Below are positions 1 to 6,666 of a stretch of 17,082 nt of DNA, piece by piece; position 1 is the first letter of the stretch, and each line of letters opens with the position of its first letter. The position numbers and the translations under genes were made by a program. Where the stretch lies: NCBI GenBank assembly GCA_021732965.1, contig JAKFVZ010000499.1:1-17082 (forward strand), read 5' to 3'. Source of the stretch: Reyranella sp. Lineage in GTDB: Bacteria; Pseudomonadota; Alphaproteobacteria; Reyranellales; Reyranellaceae. The notes below the pieces were generated by a model. It ran no database searches. It was not told where the DNA came from and saw nothing but the letters and a program-made list of their open reading frames with translations.

Positions 1-209
1 GCCAGGGCCAGTGGCAGGGCGAGCCAATATCCGATGTCCAGCGCCGCCCAGGCGAGCACCCATAGGCCAACGAGCGGCACGACGGTGACGACGATCTCGA
101 AGATGCTGCGGCGATGACTGGGTTGGCGATAGCCGGCCAGTATCTGGGGCCAGGACCGCGCCTTGGCCTTGCGCGCGGGCGGCTCGGCGGCTTGCGGACT
201 GTTGATCAA
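1..209 (-). CDS. Fatty acid desaturase, N-terminal part (cut by window edge)
   Basis: This is the first ~69 residues of a membrane fatty acid desaturase reading off the left edge. The visible part has a basic, Ala/Pro-rich head, then RSWPQILAGYRQPSHRRSIF (residues about 18-37), then hydrophobic membrane segments. This layout is typical of alphaproteobacterial acyl-lipid desaturases, which use a di-iron centre held by three histidine boxes to put double bonds into membrane lipids. The histidine boxes lie outside the window, so catalytic residues cannot be checked. The only start codon in frame after the upstream stop (246-248) is TTG at 207-209, preceded by AGGGA about 12 bases away; the start is therefore uncertain. 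The family call rests on recognised N-terminal similarity only. Confidence 0.68.
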   Translation of the reverse strand, partial: MINSPQAAEPPARKAKARSWPQILAGYRQPSHRRSIFEIVVTVVPLVGLWVLAWAALDIGYWLALPLAL

Positions 210-219
210 AACGAATGAG

Positions 220-256
220 TTTCCCTGAGAGAAAGCGGGCGTCGGCTAACCGCCCG
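220..256 (-). terminator. Weak candidate terminator after the NYN gene
   Basis: A 6-bp perfect stem (CGGGCG at 236-241 with CGCCCG at 251-256, 9-base loop) lies about 45 bases beyond the stop of the NYN gene. Read on the minus strand it is followed by the pyrimidine run CTTTCTCTC. There is no long T-tract, so this is only a possible terminator. The rest of the 210-301 gap shows nothing recognisable. Confidence 0.3.
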
Positions 257-301
257 TGGGCCTTAGGAGGCGGCCGGGCCAAAAGCAACGGGCGAAGTGG
301 C

Positions 302-1093
302 TCAGCGCGGCGAATCTGCCGCAATCGAGGGGGATCGGCTCTTCCCCCGGCCCCGGCGACGGGTGTTTTGCACCGGCTTCGCGCGAATACGCATGGTGCG
401 GCCGTCGCGCTGCTCCATGTCGAAGGCGCCGGTCTTGCGGATCAGGTCACTGAGCTTGCGGAAGCCGTAGGTGCGCGGGTCGAAGTCGGAGGCGATGTTG
501 GCGAGGCGCTGGCCGACCGCACCGAGGCCGACCCACCCATCCTCCGTCTCCATCTGGGCGATCGCTCTCGCCAGCAACGGCAGGGCGGCGCTCGCGGGCT
601 GCAGGGCATTGGGCGCCGTTCCCTCGTCAGGCGTCGGCACTGCGGCCTCGGGCAGCAGGTTTTCGGTGTAGATGAAGCGGCGGCAGGCCTGGCGGAAGCT
701 CTCGGGCGTCTTCTGAGCGCCGAAGCCATAGACGTCGGCGCCCTCCTCGCGCAGGCGCGATGCAAGCCGCGTGAAGTCGCTGTCGGAGGAGACGAGGCAG
801 AAACCGTCGAACCGCCTGCTGTGAAGGAGGTCCATCGCGTCGATCACCAGCGCGATGTCGGACGCGTTCTTGCCCGACGTGTAGGCGAACTGCTGGTAGG
901 GATCGATCGCGTATTTCTGCAGGATCTCGGCCCACGACTTCATTCGCGTGCTCGAGAAGTCGCCGTAGATGCGTCGAACGCTGGCCTCGCCAAACCTGGC
1001 GATCTCCTCGAACAGGCCGGCCGTGATCTTCGGCGAGGTGTTGTCGGCGTCGATCAGGACGGCGAAGCGGCGCGGGCGGATGTCGTCGGCCAT
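302..1093 (-). CDS. NYN-domain (LabA/DUF88-like) protein with C-terminal LOTUS/OST-HTH domain
   Basis: A 263-residue predicted cytoplasmic protein. Residues ~8-145 form a NYN domain, a PIN-like nuclease fold: LIDADN at 13-18 supplies the first acidic residues (D15, D17), ASDIALVIDAMDLL carries D79 and D85, and VSSDSDF carries D104 and D106. The metal-binding acidic set looks complete, so RNase activity is plausible. Residues ~172-232 match a LOTUS/OST-HTH RNA-binding domain, and the tail is basic (RRRGRGKSR). The NYN-LOTUS order is common in bacterial LabA-like proteins, whose substrates are mostly unknown. The ATG at 1093 is chosen because it starts just before the conserved RRFAVLIDADN strand and lies 1 base after the stop of the upstream racemase gene (TGAGATG), so the two are probably translationally coupled. 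Confidence 0.9.
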   Translation of the reverse strand: MADDIRPRRFAVLIDADNTSPKITAGLFEEIARFGEASVRRIYGDFSSTRMKSWAEILQKYAIDPYQQFAYTSGKNASDIALVIDAMDLLHSRRFDGFCLVSSDSDFTRLASRLREEGADVYGFGAQKTPESFRQACRRFIYTENLLPEAAVPTPDEGTAPNALQPASAALPLLARAIAQMETEDGWVGLGAVGQRLANIASDFDPRTYGFRKLSDLIRKTGAFDMEQRDGRTMRIRAKPVQNTRRRGRGKSRSPSIAADSPR

Positions 1094-1094
1094 C

Positions 1095-1763
1095 TCAGGC
1101 GCTCGACCTGGTGAAGATCGCGTCGACATGGATGTCGGCGCAGTCGATGGCGGGAAAGCCGGGATCGTGACCGGCAAAGGCCAGGAACAGGTCGGTGCCC
1201 CCCAGCATGACCGCCTCGGCGCCGCGCGCGCAGAGATCGCGGCCGGCCTCGAAGAAGACCTGGCGCTGGGCCTCGGTGACGTGGCCGATCGTGGCCATGG
1301 CGACGTAGTTGTCGTGGACCCGGTCGAGGGCGGCGCCTTCCGTCGGCACCACCTCGACCGAGGGGATGCCGCCATAGAGATGCGATTCCATCACGGCGCG
1401 TGTGCCGAGGATGCCGATTTTCTTCAGGCCGCGCTTGGCCAGCGCCGCGTCCACCGCGGGAATGGCGTTGAGCACGGGCAGCGGCGAGATCGCCATCAGC
1501 TCCTTCACGCAGAAATGGCCGCCCATCGAGGTGATGACGGCCGCTTCCGCGCCGGCGCCCTTCATGCGCTGCACCAGGCCCGCGAAGATTTCCGCCTGTC
1601 TCGTCGGATTCTTGCCGACGAGGTTGTGGCTCATCTCGCGCACGTCGGCATGCGCCATGGTGAGGTCGAGTGGGACGCCGGCGGCAGCGTGCCGCTCGAT
1701 CAGGCCTCGATAGTAGAAGTCGGTGGCGGCCGGGCCGATGCCGGCGATGAGTCCGATGTGCAT
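1095..1763 (-). CDS. Asp/Glu racemase-family protein lacking both usual catalytic cysteines
   Basis: A 222-residue protein with the fold signature of aspartate/glutamate racemases: GLIAGIGPAAT at the N-terminus, a first half ending in VITSMGGHF and a second half with AEAVMLGGTDL. Family enzymes invert amino acids by a two-base mechanism using one cysteine in each half (CNT-x-H and GCTE motifs). Here those positions read S79-M80-G81 and G188-G189-T190, so neither cysteine is present; C85 and C178 are nearby but outside the motifs. The protein may be inactive as a racemase, act on another substrate, or be a binding protein. The ATG at 1763 has GGGGA about 10 bases upstream. It is first of a two-gene unit with the NYN gene and divergent from the gene at 1871; their 107-bp spacer must hold both promoters. 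Confidence 0.8.
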   Translation of the reverse strand: MHIGLIAGIGPAATDFYYRGLIERHAAAGVPLDLTMAHADVREMSHNLVGKNPTRQAEIFAGLVQRMKGAGAEAAVITSMGGHFCVKELMAISPLPVLNAIPAVDAALAKRGLKKIGILGTRAVMESHLYGGIPSVEVVPTEGAALDRVHDNYVAMATIGHVTEAQRQVFFEAGRDLCARGAEAVMLGGTDLFLAFAGHDPGFPAIDCADIHVDAIFTRSSA

Positions 1764-1870
1764 GATCGACTGTCCCCGATCGGGCCCGGCGCGGCAACAG
1801 GGGCGGCAATGGCGGGGTGTGGCGAAAAGCGTCCCTGCGGGCCGGTCGCCGAGGACGCTAGAGTTTGTCC

Positions 1871-2395
1871 ATGCGGCGGGTGGTGGTGTTCGGCACGACG
1901 GGATCGGGAAAGAGTTGGCTGGCCGAACGGCTCGCCGACCGCACCGGCCTGCGCGTGGTCGAACTCGACGCCCTGTTCTGGGGCCGCGACTGGCAGCCCG
2001 CGCCGGTCGAGCTGTTTCGCCACCGGGTCGAGCGCGAGACCGGCCAGGAGGAATGGATCGTCGTCGGCAACTACGGCCAGGTACGGGACCTGGTGTGGCG
2101 CCCCGCCGATACGCTGGTCTGGCTCGACCTGCCTTTGCCCGTCGTCATGTGGCGCCTGCTAAGGCGCACGATCAAACGCGCCGTCACGCGCGAAGAGCTG
2201 TGGGGCACCGGCAACCGCGAGTCGCTGGTCAACGCCTTCAGCCGGAACTCGATCCTGCTCTATGCGCTCAAGACGCATCGCCGCAATCGCGAGCGCTTCG
2301 AACTGGAGTGCGGATTCCTCGCCAAGGAGAAACGCGTCGTGCGGCTCCGCAGCCGCCGCGACATCGAGCGGTTCGTGCTCAGTCCGCTGCCTTGA
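1871..2395 (+). CDS. Small P-loop NTPase, adenylate kinase-like (topology-modulation/FlaR type)
   Basis: A 174-residue predicted cytoplasmic P-loop protein. The Walker A motif GTTGSGKS is at residues 8-15, followed by ELDALFWGRDWQP, VVGNYGQV and a strand ending LVWLDLPLPVVMWRL. This layout is the adenylate-kinase-like family often annotated as topology modulation protein or FlaR; the true substrate is unknown. The ATG at 1871 is preferred because the P-loop strand follows at once; TTG at 1865 is an in-frame alternative, and no strong ribosome site precedes either. The 3' end overlaps the 3' end of the convergent CoA-transferase gene by 17 bp, leaving no room for separate terminators. Confidence 0.8.
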   Translation: MRRVVVFGTTGSGKSWLAERLADRTGLRVVELDALFWGRDWQPAPVELFRHRVERETGQEEWIVVGNYGQVRDLVWRPADTLVWLDLPLPVVMWRLLRRTIKRAVTREELWGTGNRESLVNAFSRNSILLYALKTHRRNRERFELECGFLAKEKRVVRLRSRRDIERFVLSPLP

Positions 2396-3584
2396 CCGCC
2401 GGCACCGGCGCCCGCACGCCACCGCGCGCGAACATCGCGTCGATGTCGGCGGCGGCGTAGCCCAGCTCGCTCAGGATGTCCGGCCCGTCCTCGCCGATAT
2501 GCGGGGCGTGCTGCTGCGGCGCGTGTTCCGACGCGGGCGGGAGCCCGGCGATGTTGGCGACCGGCATGCGGCCGAATCCGTCCTGCTCGATCCAGTCGAT
2601 CGCGCCCGATTCCTTGACGTGCGGATGGTCGAGATAGTCGGAGTAATTGTTCACGCGCTCGCAGAACACATCCTTGGGCTGCAGGATCGCGATCCACTCC
2701 TCGGTGGTCTTGGTCGGCATCGTCTCGTTCAGCGCCTTGATGATCTTGGCGGCGTTCTTGATGCGGTTCTCATGGCTCTGCAGGTCGGGATCGTCGGCGA
2801 TGTCCTGGCGGCCGATCAATTCGAACAGCAGGCGGAAATGATGCGGCCGCATGGCGCTCACCATGATGTAGCCGTTCGCCGACTTGTAGCTGCCGGCCGG
2901 CATGTAGAGTACCGGCGGTGCGCCCTTGGAGAACACCCACTCCATCAGCTTGGCGCCCTGGAATGCGGCGGCCGCGCGCATCAGGCTGGAATCGATGAAA
3001 CAGCCTTCATTGTAGCGGAACTGGCGCATCAGCGCGGTCGAGAGTGCCTGGAATGTGTAGAGGCCGGTCGTCACGTCGACCGCGATCATCCCCTGACGCC
3101 ACGGCGTGCCGTCAGGCATCTTGTTCATCACCATCATGCCGCTGAATGCCTGGATCAGGCCGTCGACGGTCGGGCGCTTGCTGTAGGGGCCGGTCTGGCC
3201 GAAGCCCGACACCGAGCAGTAGATGACGTTCGGATTGACCTTCTTTATCTCGTCGTAGCCGAAACCCAGCCGCGAGATGACGCCGGGACGGAAGCTCTCC
3301 ATCACCACATGCGCCTTGGCCGCGAGCTTCTTCGCGACGGCGATGCCGTCCGCCGACTTGAGGTCCAGAGCGATCGAGCGCTTGCCGCGGTTGAAGGCGA
3401 CGGAATGGGCGCAATGGTCGCCCTTCAGCTCGCCCAGCGCGCGACCCCAGTCGCCTTCGGGCGGCTCGACCTTGATGACGTCGGCGCCGTGCAGCGCGAG
3501 CAGCATGGAGGCGTGCGGCCCCGCAATGCCCTGCGTGAAGTCGAGAACGGTAATGCCGTCGTAGGCGCCCTTGATCGTGGTCAC
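2379..3584 (-). CDS. Class III CoA-transferase (CaiB/BaiF/Frc family)
   Basis: A 401-residue protein of normal length for the family, which moves CoA between carboxylic acids through an aspartyl-CoA intermediate. Visible signatures are GITVLDFTQGIAGPHASM (residues 10-27), GADVIKVEPPEGDWGR (33-48), FNRGKRSIALDLKS (64-77) and GFGQTGPYSKRP. D170, in the IAVDVTTGLYTFQALS segment, aligns with the nucleophilic aspartate of formyl-CoA transferase. It is the last gene of a minus-strand group with SDR, DUF1445 and DUF2848 genes, suggesting that the pathway works on CoA thioesters; the acid cannot be named from sequence. The start is GTG at 3584, with a strong GGGAGG 6 bases upstream. The 215-bp gap before it holds a perfect palindrome and a repeat, so it may have its own promoter. 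Confidence 0.92.
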   Translation of the reverse strand: MTTIKGAYDGITVLDFTQGIAGPHASMLLALHGADVIKVEPPEGDWGRALGELKGDHCAHSVAFNRGKRSIALDLKSADGIAVAKKLAAKAHVVMESFRPGVISRLGFGYDEIKKVNPNVIYCSVSGFGQTGPYSKRPTVDGLIQAFSGMMVMNKMPDGTPWRQGMIAVDVTTGLYTFQALSTALMRQFRYNEGCFIDSSLMRAAAAFQGAKLMEWVFSKGAPPVLYMPAGSYKSANGYIMVSAMRPHHFRLLFELIGRQDIADDPDLQSHENRIKNAAKIIKALNETMPTKTTEEWIAILQPKDVFCERVNNYSDYLDHPHVKESGAIDWIEQDGFGRMPVANIAGLPPASEHAPQQHAPHIGEDGPDILSELGYAAADIDAMFARGGVRAPVPAVKAAD

Positions 3585-3605
3585 TTGTTCCTCCCGAAGG
3601 CGCTG

Positions 3606-3615
3606 AACGTACGTT
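3606..3615. promoter_or_regulatory. Perfect 10-bp palindrome upstream of the CoA-transferase gene (possible operator)
   Basis: AACGTACGTT is a perfect palindrome 21 bases before the GTG start of the CoA-transferase gene, in a non-coding gap. Short palindromes of this kind serve as half-site pairs for TetR- or GntR-type repressors. No regulator gene is in the window and no clear -35/-10 pair was found beside it, so the role is a guess. Confidence 0.25.
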
Positions 3616-3673
3616 TACCGACGCCGTCCACGCAAGGCCGGACCTGCATCAAAGCCATGCGTCTTTATGCTTT

Positions 3674-3793
3674 CTTCCCCATTCAAATGGGGAAGTGCCC
3701 CGTCATACGGGGCGATGGGGTCATGGGCCGAGCAACGCTTATGACCCCTCCGTCGCCGTATGACGGCGCCACCTCCCCATTTGAATGGGGAGG
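3674..3793 (-). repeat. Paired-hairpin intergenic repeat, copy A
   Basis: A 120-bp element made of two inverted half-units. Each half has an outer 22-base hairpin (arms CCTCCCC/GGGGAGG around an AT-rich loop), a second variable hairpin, then GGAGGGGTCAT. In this copy the left outer stem is CTTCCCC/GGGGAAG, a change compensated on both sides, and the left inner stem is GCCCCG/CGGGGC. It begins 6 bases after the stop of the DUF2848 gene when read on the minus strand. Copies B (5309-5432) and C (13914-14035) have the same layout. It resembles REP/BIME-type elements; no transposase is nearby. Confidence 0.9.
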
Positions 3794-3799
3794 TACTTT

Positions 3800-4486
3800 T
3801 CAGGCGATGACCGGCAGGGTCTCGATGTCGTAGGCGTGGGTGATCTTGCGGCCGAGCACCGGGTCGTCGAGCTCCATCTCGAAGCGCGAGGAGGGCCGGA
3901 TGGCGCCGATTGCCGGCATGGTGCCGCAGAACATCACGCTGCCCATGGGCAGGCGCTTGTTGTCCTTCCAGCCGAAGATCAGCTCGCGGGGGTCGCGAAT
4001 CCGGGCCAGCGGACCTTCCTGATACAGGACTTTCCTGCCGCCTTCCTGCACGAAGCTGCGCAGGATCAGCTGGTCCCAGTGCGGCTCGACCTCTTCGAAA
4101 CGCCAGGCGGTGCGGCCGATCGGCTTGGCGCACATCTGCTTGGACACGGCGATGCCGTAGCTCTCGACCTTGCGATCGGTATGGTCGGCGCCGACCGTGA
4201 CCCAGAGCCGGTCGGCGGCGCCGACCAGCACCGGCTCGACCTCGCCGGAACTGTCGTCGCCCAGCACCTGGATGCGCCCGGCTTGCGTCAGCATCTGCGC
4301 GGAGGCGCGGTAGTAGATCGGCACCCGAGACGGCGGCTGCACGCCGATCGCCTTCAGCTCCTCGATGTGATGGTTGAGCGCGGTCACGTCGCGCCCGGTC
4401 CAGCCGGCGATGACGAGATTGTCGATGTCGACGGTGACCTGCTCGACCGCGCCCTTGGCGTGGCCCTCGAATTCCAGGCGCGCCAT
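3800..4486 (-). CDS. DUF2848 family protein (FAH-like C-terminal signature)
   Basis: A 228-residue protein of the DUF2848 type, recognised by VDIDNLVIAGWTGRD near the N-terminus, ADRLWVTVGADHTDR in the middle, and LIFGWKDNKRLPMGSVMFCG towards the end. The last part, GSVMFCGTMPAIGAIRPSS followed by RFEMELDDPVLGRKI, resembles the C-terminal signature of fumarylacetoacetate hydrolase-fold enzymes, so a metal-dependent hydrolase or decarboxylase is possible; this is inference. The ATG at 4486 lies 2 bases after the stop of the DUF1445 gene (TGACGATG), indicating coupled translation. A longer in-frame reading upstream overlaps DUF1445 and is rejected. DUF1445 and DUF2848 proteins as partners, with SDR and CoA-transferase genes, suggest breakdown of an unidentified small acid. 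Confidence 0.85.
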   Translation of the reverse strand: MARLEFEGHAKGAVEQVTVDIDNLVIAGWTGRDVTALNHHIEELKAIGVQPPSRVPIYYRASAQMLTQAGRIQVLGDDSSGEVEPVLVGAADRLWVTVGADHTDRKVESYGIAVSKQMCAKPIGRTAWRFEEVEPHWDQLILRSFVQEGGRKVLYQEGPLARIRDPRELIFGWKDNKRLPMGSVMFCGTMPAIGAIRPSSRFEMELDDPVLGRKITHAYDIETLPVIA

Positions 4487-4488
4487 CG

Positions 4489-5289
4489 TCAGAGGACGGC
4501 CAGGCGCGAGTTGAGCAGGTCGGTGATCAGCATGTAGCCCGGCGCGTGGGTGATGCAGAACTCCGGCTTCACCGTCGCCACGACCGATTGCGGGGTGACG
4601 CCGCAGGCCCAGAATACGGGATACTCGTCGTCGCGCACCGGCACCGCGTCGCCGTAGTCGGGCTTGCCGATGTCCTTGATACCGATCATCTCGGGCTTGC
4701 CGAGATGAACGGGCGCGCCGTGGACCGAGGGGAAGCGCGTCGTGACCTGCACGGCGCGGATCGCGTCGGCCGGCTTGAACGGACGCATCGAGACGACCAT
4801 CGGACCGTGGAACGGACCGGCCGGGGCGCACTCGATGTTGGTGCGGAACATCGGCACGTTGGTGTTGCAGCTCTGATGCCGCAACTCGAGGCCGTTCTCG
4901 ATCAGCGCTTCCTCGAAGGAGAAGGAGCAGCCCAGCACGAAGGAGACGAGGTCGTCGCGCCACACGCCCTTGAGGTCGGTCACTTCCTCGACCATCTCGC
5001 CGTTCTTCCAGATGCGGTAGAGCGGGATGTCGGTGCGGATGTCGAGATCCTCGCCCAGCGTCGGCAGCCTCCAGTCTCCCGGCTCGGATTGTCCCAGCAG
5101 GGGACAGGGCTTGGGGTTGAGCATGCAGAAGCGCGCGAAGTCGGCGGCGAGCGCCTTCGGCAGGATCGCGAGATTGCCCTGGACGTAGCCCGGCGCCATG
5201 CCCGAGGTCGGCAGGCGGGCCGCGCCTGCGCGGATGCGGCGGCGCGCGTCGCGGCCGGTCTCGCCCTTGAGGTTGGTTATCGTGTCCAT
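4489..5289 (-). CDS. DUF1445 putative hydro-lyase / D-glutamate cyclase-like protein
   Basis: A 266-residue protein of the YcsI/DUF1445 family, full length and highly conserved: GYVQGNLAILPKALAADFARF, NPKPCPLLGQ, LDIRTDIPLYRIWKNGE, WRDDLVSFVLGCSFSFEEAL, VVSMRPFKPADAIRAVQVT, RFPSVHGAPVHLG, PVFWACGVTPQS and ITHAPGYMLITD. Bacterial members are annotated as hydro-lyases; the related domain of mammalian DGLUCY interconverts D-glutamate and 5-oxo-D-proline, so a lyase or cyclase acting on a small amino or hydroxy acid is plausible. The ATG at 5289 has AAGGAG 7 bases upstream. It sits between the SDR gene, from which repeat copy B separates it, and the DUF2848 gene 2 bases downstream. Confidence 0.9.
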   Translation of the reverse strand: MDTITNLKGETGRDARRRIRAGAARLPTSGMAPGYVQGNLAILPKALAADFARFCMLNPKPCPLLGQSEPGDWRLPTLGEDLDIRTDIPLYRIWKNGEMVEEVTDLKGVWRDDLVSFVLGCSFSFEEALIENGLELRHQSCNTNVPMFRTNIECAPAGPFHGPMVVSMRPFKPADAIRAVQVTTRFPSVHGAPVHLGKPEMIGIKDIGKPDYGDAVPVRDDEYPVFWACGVTPQSVVATVKPEFCITHAPGYMLITDLLNSRLAVL

Positions 5290-5308
5290 GACGGTCTCCT
5301 TGTTGCTT

Positions 5309-5432
5309 CCTCCCCATTCAAATGGGGAGGTGGCGCGGTAATCCGCGACGGTGGGGTCAGGGGCAACCTGTTGCGGCTCATGACCCCTCCGTCGCCGTAT
5401 GACGTCGACACCTCCCCATTTGAATGGGGAGG
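5309..5432 (-). repeat. Paired-hairpin intergenic repeat, copy B
   Basis: A 124-bp second copy of the paired-hairpin element. Both outer hairpins keep the full CCTCCCC/GGGGAGG stems (5309-5330 and 5411-5432). The left inner stem is CGCGG/CCGCG, different from copies A and C yet still self-complementary. The right half, read on the minus strand, matches the left half of copy C from its outer GGGGAGG arm through GTGTCGACGTCATACGGCGA to the conserved tail. It starts 4 bases after the SDR stop codon and ends 19 bases before the DUF1445 start, leaving the DUF1445 ribosome site free. Confidence 0.92.
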
Positions 5433-5436
5433 AATC

Positions 5437-6201
5437 TCAGACGTGCTGGCCGCCGTTGATCTGGATCTCGGCACCCGAAACGTAGCTCGATCCCTTCTCG
5501 CAAAGGAAGTGAATCACGTCGGCGACTTCGTCGGGCGTGCCGAGCCGTCGCATCGGGATCTGCTCCTCGACGATCTTCTCGGTGCAGGGAGACAGGATCG
5601 CCGTGTCGATCTCGCCCGGCGCGATCGCATTGACGCGAATGCCGCGCGGTCCGAAATCGTGGCTCATCTCGCGGGTCAGCGCCGCGAGTGCCGCCTTGGA
5701 CGTGGCATAGGCCGATCCTGCGAAGGGATGGACGCGGCTTCCGGCGATCGAGGTGACGTTGACGACGCAGCCCTGCGCCGTCGACAGCTCGCTGACCAGG
5801 CCGCGCGCCAGCGCGACGGGCGCGAAGAAATTGACGTTGAAGACCTGCCGCCACAGGTCGAACGGCGTGTCCATCGCGCCGAGCCGCGCGCCGTCCTTGC
5901 CCTTGGGCGAGATGGCGGCGTTGTTCACCAGCGCATCGAGCCGGCCGCCGGCCAGGCGCGAGCGGATCTGCTCGATGCCGCGGCCAATGTCGACGGGATC
6001 GGCGAGGTCGAGCTGGACATGGTTCTCGCCGCCGCTCGGCCAGGGGCACAGCGCACTGAAGGGTTGGCGAGAGATGGTGATCACCCGCCAGCCGTTGGCG
6101 CTGAACTTCTTCACGGTCGCATGGCCGATGCCTCGGCTTGCACCGGTCAGAACCAGGGTGCGGACATTGTCGCGAGGAAGGGCTGTATCCATGACGCTCA
6201 T
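5437..6201 (-). CDS. Short-chain dehydrogenase/reductase (SDR)
   Basis: A 254-residue classical SDR, expected to oxidise or reduce an alcohol/ketone with NAD(P)(H) in the cytoplasm. The cofactor-binding TGASRGIG is at residues 19-26, NNAA at 93-96, the catalytic serine in VTSIAG at S151, and the YATSK active site gives Y165 and K169; PGEIDTAI and SGAEIQINGGQHV complete the family pattern. The ATG at 6201 is preferred because AGGA lies 4 bases upstream; ATG at 6192 is an alternative, and an upstream in-frame extension to 6255 is low-complexity and unlikely. It is the first gene of the minus-strand SDR, DUF1445, DUF2848, CoA-transferase group, with its promoter in the spacer 6202-6428. The substrate is unknown. 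Confidence 0.92.
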   Translation of the reverse strand: MSVMDTALPRDNVRTLVLTGASRGIGHATVKKFSANGWRVITISRQPFSALCPWPSGGENHVQLDLADPVDIGRGIEQIRSRLAGGRLDALVNNAAISPKGKDGARLGAMDTPFDLWRQVFNVNFFAPVALARGLVSELSTAQGCVVNVTSIAGSRVHPFAGSAYATSKAALAALTREMSHDFGPRGIRVNAIAPGEIDTAILSPCTEKIVEEQIPMRRLGTPDEVADVIHFLCEKGSSYVSGAEIQINGGQHV

Positions 6202-6294
6202 CCTATCCTGCCTGTGGGCCGACTTCGCGTCCGATTCGCGCGACGGGCGATCCAAGGAGTTGTGGGTTCGCTTTTGTTCTTCACATCATCTATT

Positions 6295-6317
6295 AACCCA
6301 TTGTGATTCCATGGGTT
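6295..6317. promoter_or_regulatory. Inverted repeat in the divergent spacer (possible operator)
   Basis: AACCCAT (6295-6301) and ATGGGTT (6311-6317) are exact inverted 7-mers with a 9-base spacer. They sit in the AT-richest part of the window, between the SDR gene (minus) and the small membrane protein gene (plus). A shared regulator site is possible. No convincing -35/-10 pair was identified in 6202-6428, though both divergent genes need a promoter there. Confidence 0.3.
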
Positions 6318-6428
6318 TGTTGGATTTTTAAGGCGAGTTGAGTTAAGCTTCCGACAGGCTTGGCCCAATTTCAGGGTCGCTCGGCCGTAGTTATTTTGAC
6401 GAAAGCTTATTTTTTGGAGTTGTCCGAC

Positions 6429-6599
6429 ATGGCGGACGAGCGACGGGCCTCGATGCCCACACCCTATCTGCGCACGGGGCCTGCCACGATGCTGACGGGG
6501 ATCGGCCTTTGCCTCCTCCTCATGATCATGCAGATGATGCCGGAAATTCGCGACGCCGGGCCGCAAGCCGTGATCACCGCCTCGAACACCAGCCGCTGA
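6429..6599 (+). CDS. Small single-span membrane protein, unknown function
   Basis: A 56-residue predicted protein. A short polar head (MADERRASMPTPYLRTG) is followed by one membrane span at about residues 19-35 (MLTGIGLCLLLMIMQMM) and a short polar tail. The ATG at 6429 is chosen because GGAG lies 9 bases upstream. I do not recognise the family. It precedes the kinase gene by 67 bases on the same strand and may share its transcript. A longer reading from 6360 has no ribosome site. Being short, it could be spurious, but the start signal and clean span argue for a real gene. Confidence 0.6.
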   Translation: MADERRASMPTPYLRTGPATMLTGIGLCLLLMIMQMMPEIRDAGPQAVITASNTSR

Positions 6600-6666
6600 G
6601 CGGGCGTTCGGCCGCTTGTGCGGCTGAGCAAGAGCGCGCATCTAGGGGCCGAGGTTGCGCGTACCC

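Noticed and set aside
3800..5317. A single 505-residue protein covering both the DUF2848 and DUF1445 regions on the minus strand.
   Set aside because: Its first half is an out-of-frame reading of the conserved DUF1445 gene. DUF2848 has its own ATG at 4486, directly after the DUF1445 stop.
6396..6401. TTGACG as a -35 box for the small membrane protein gene.
   Set aside because: A -10 box 17 bases downstream would fall on the ribosome site and start, and no TATAAT-like sequence is there.
6612..6625. GCCGC-TTGT-GCGGC hairpin before the kinase gene as a terminator.
   Set aside because: The stem is only 5 bp and no T-run follows. It is probably chance in GC-rich DNA.
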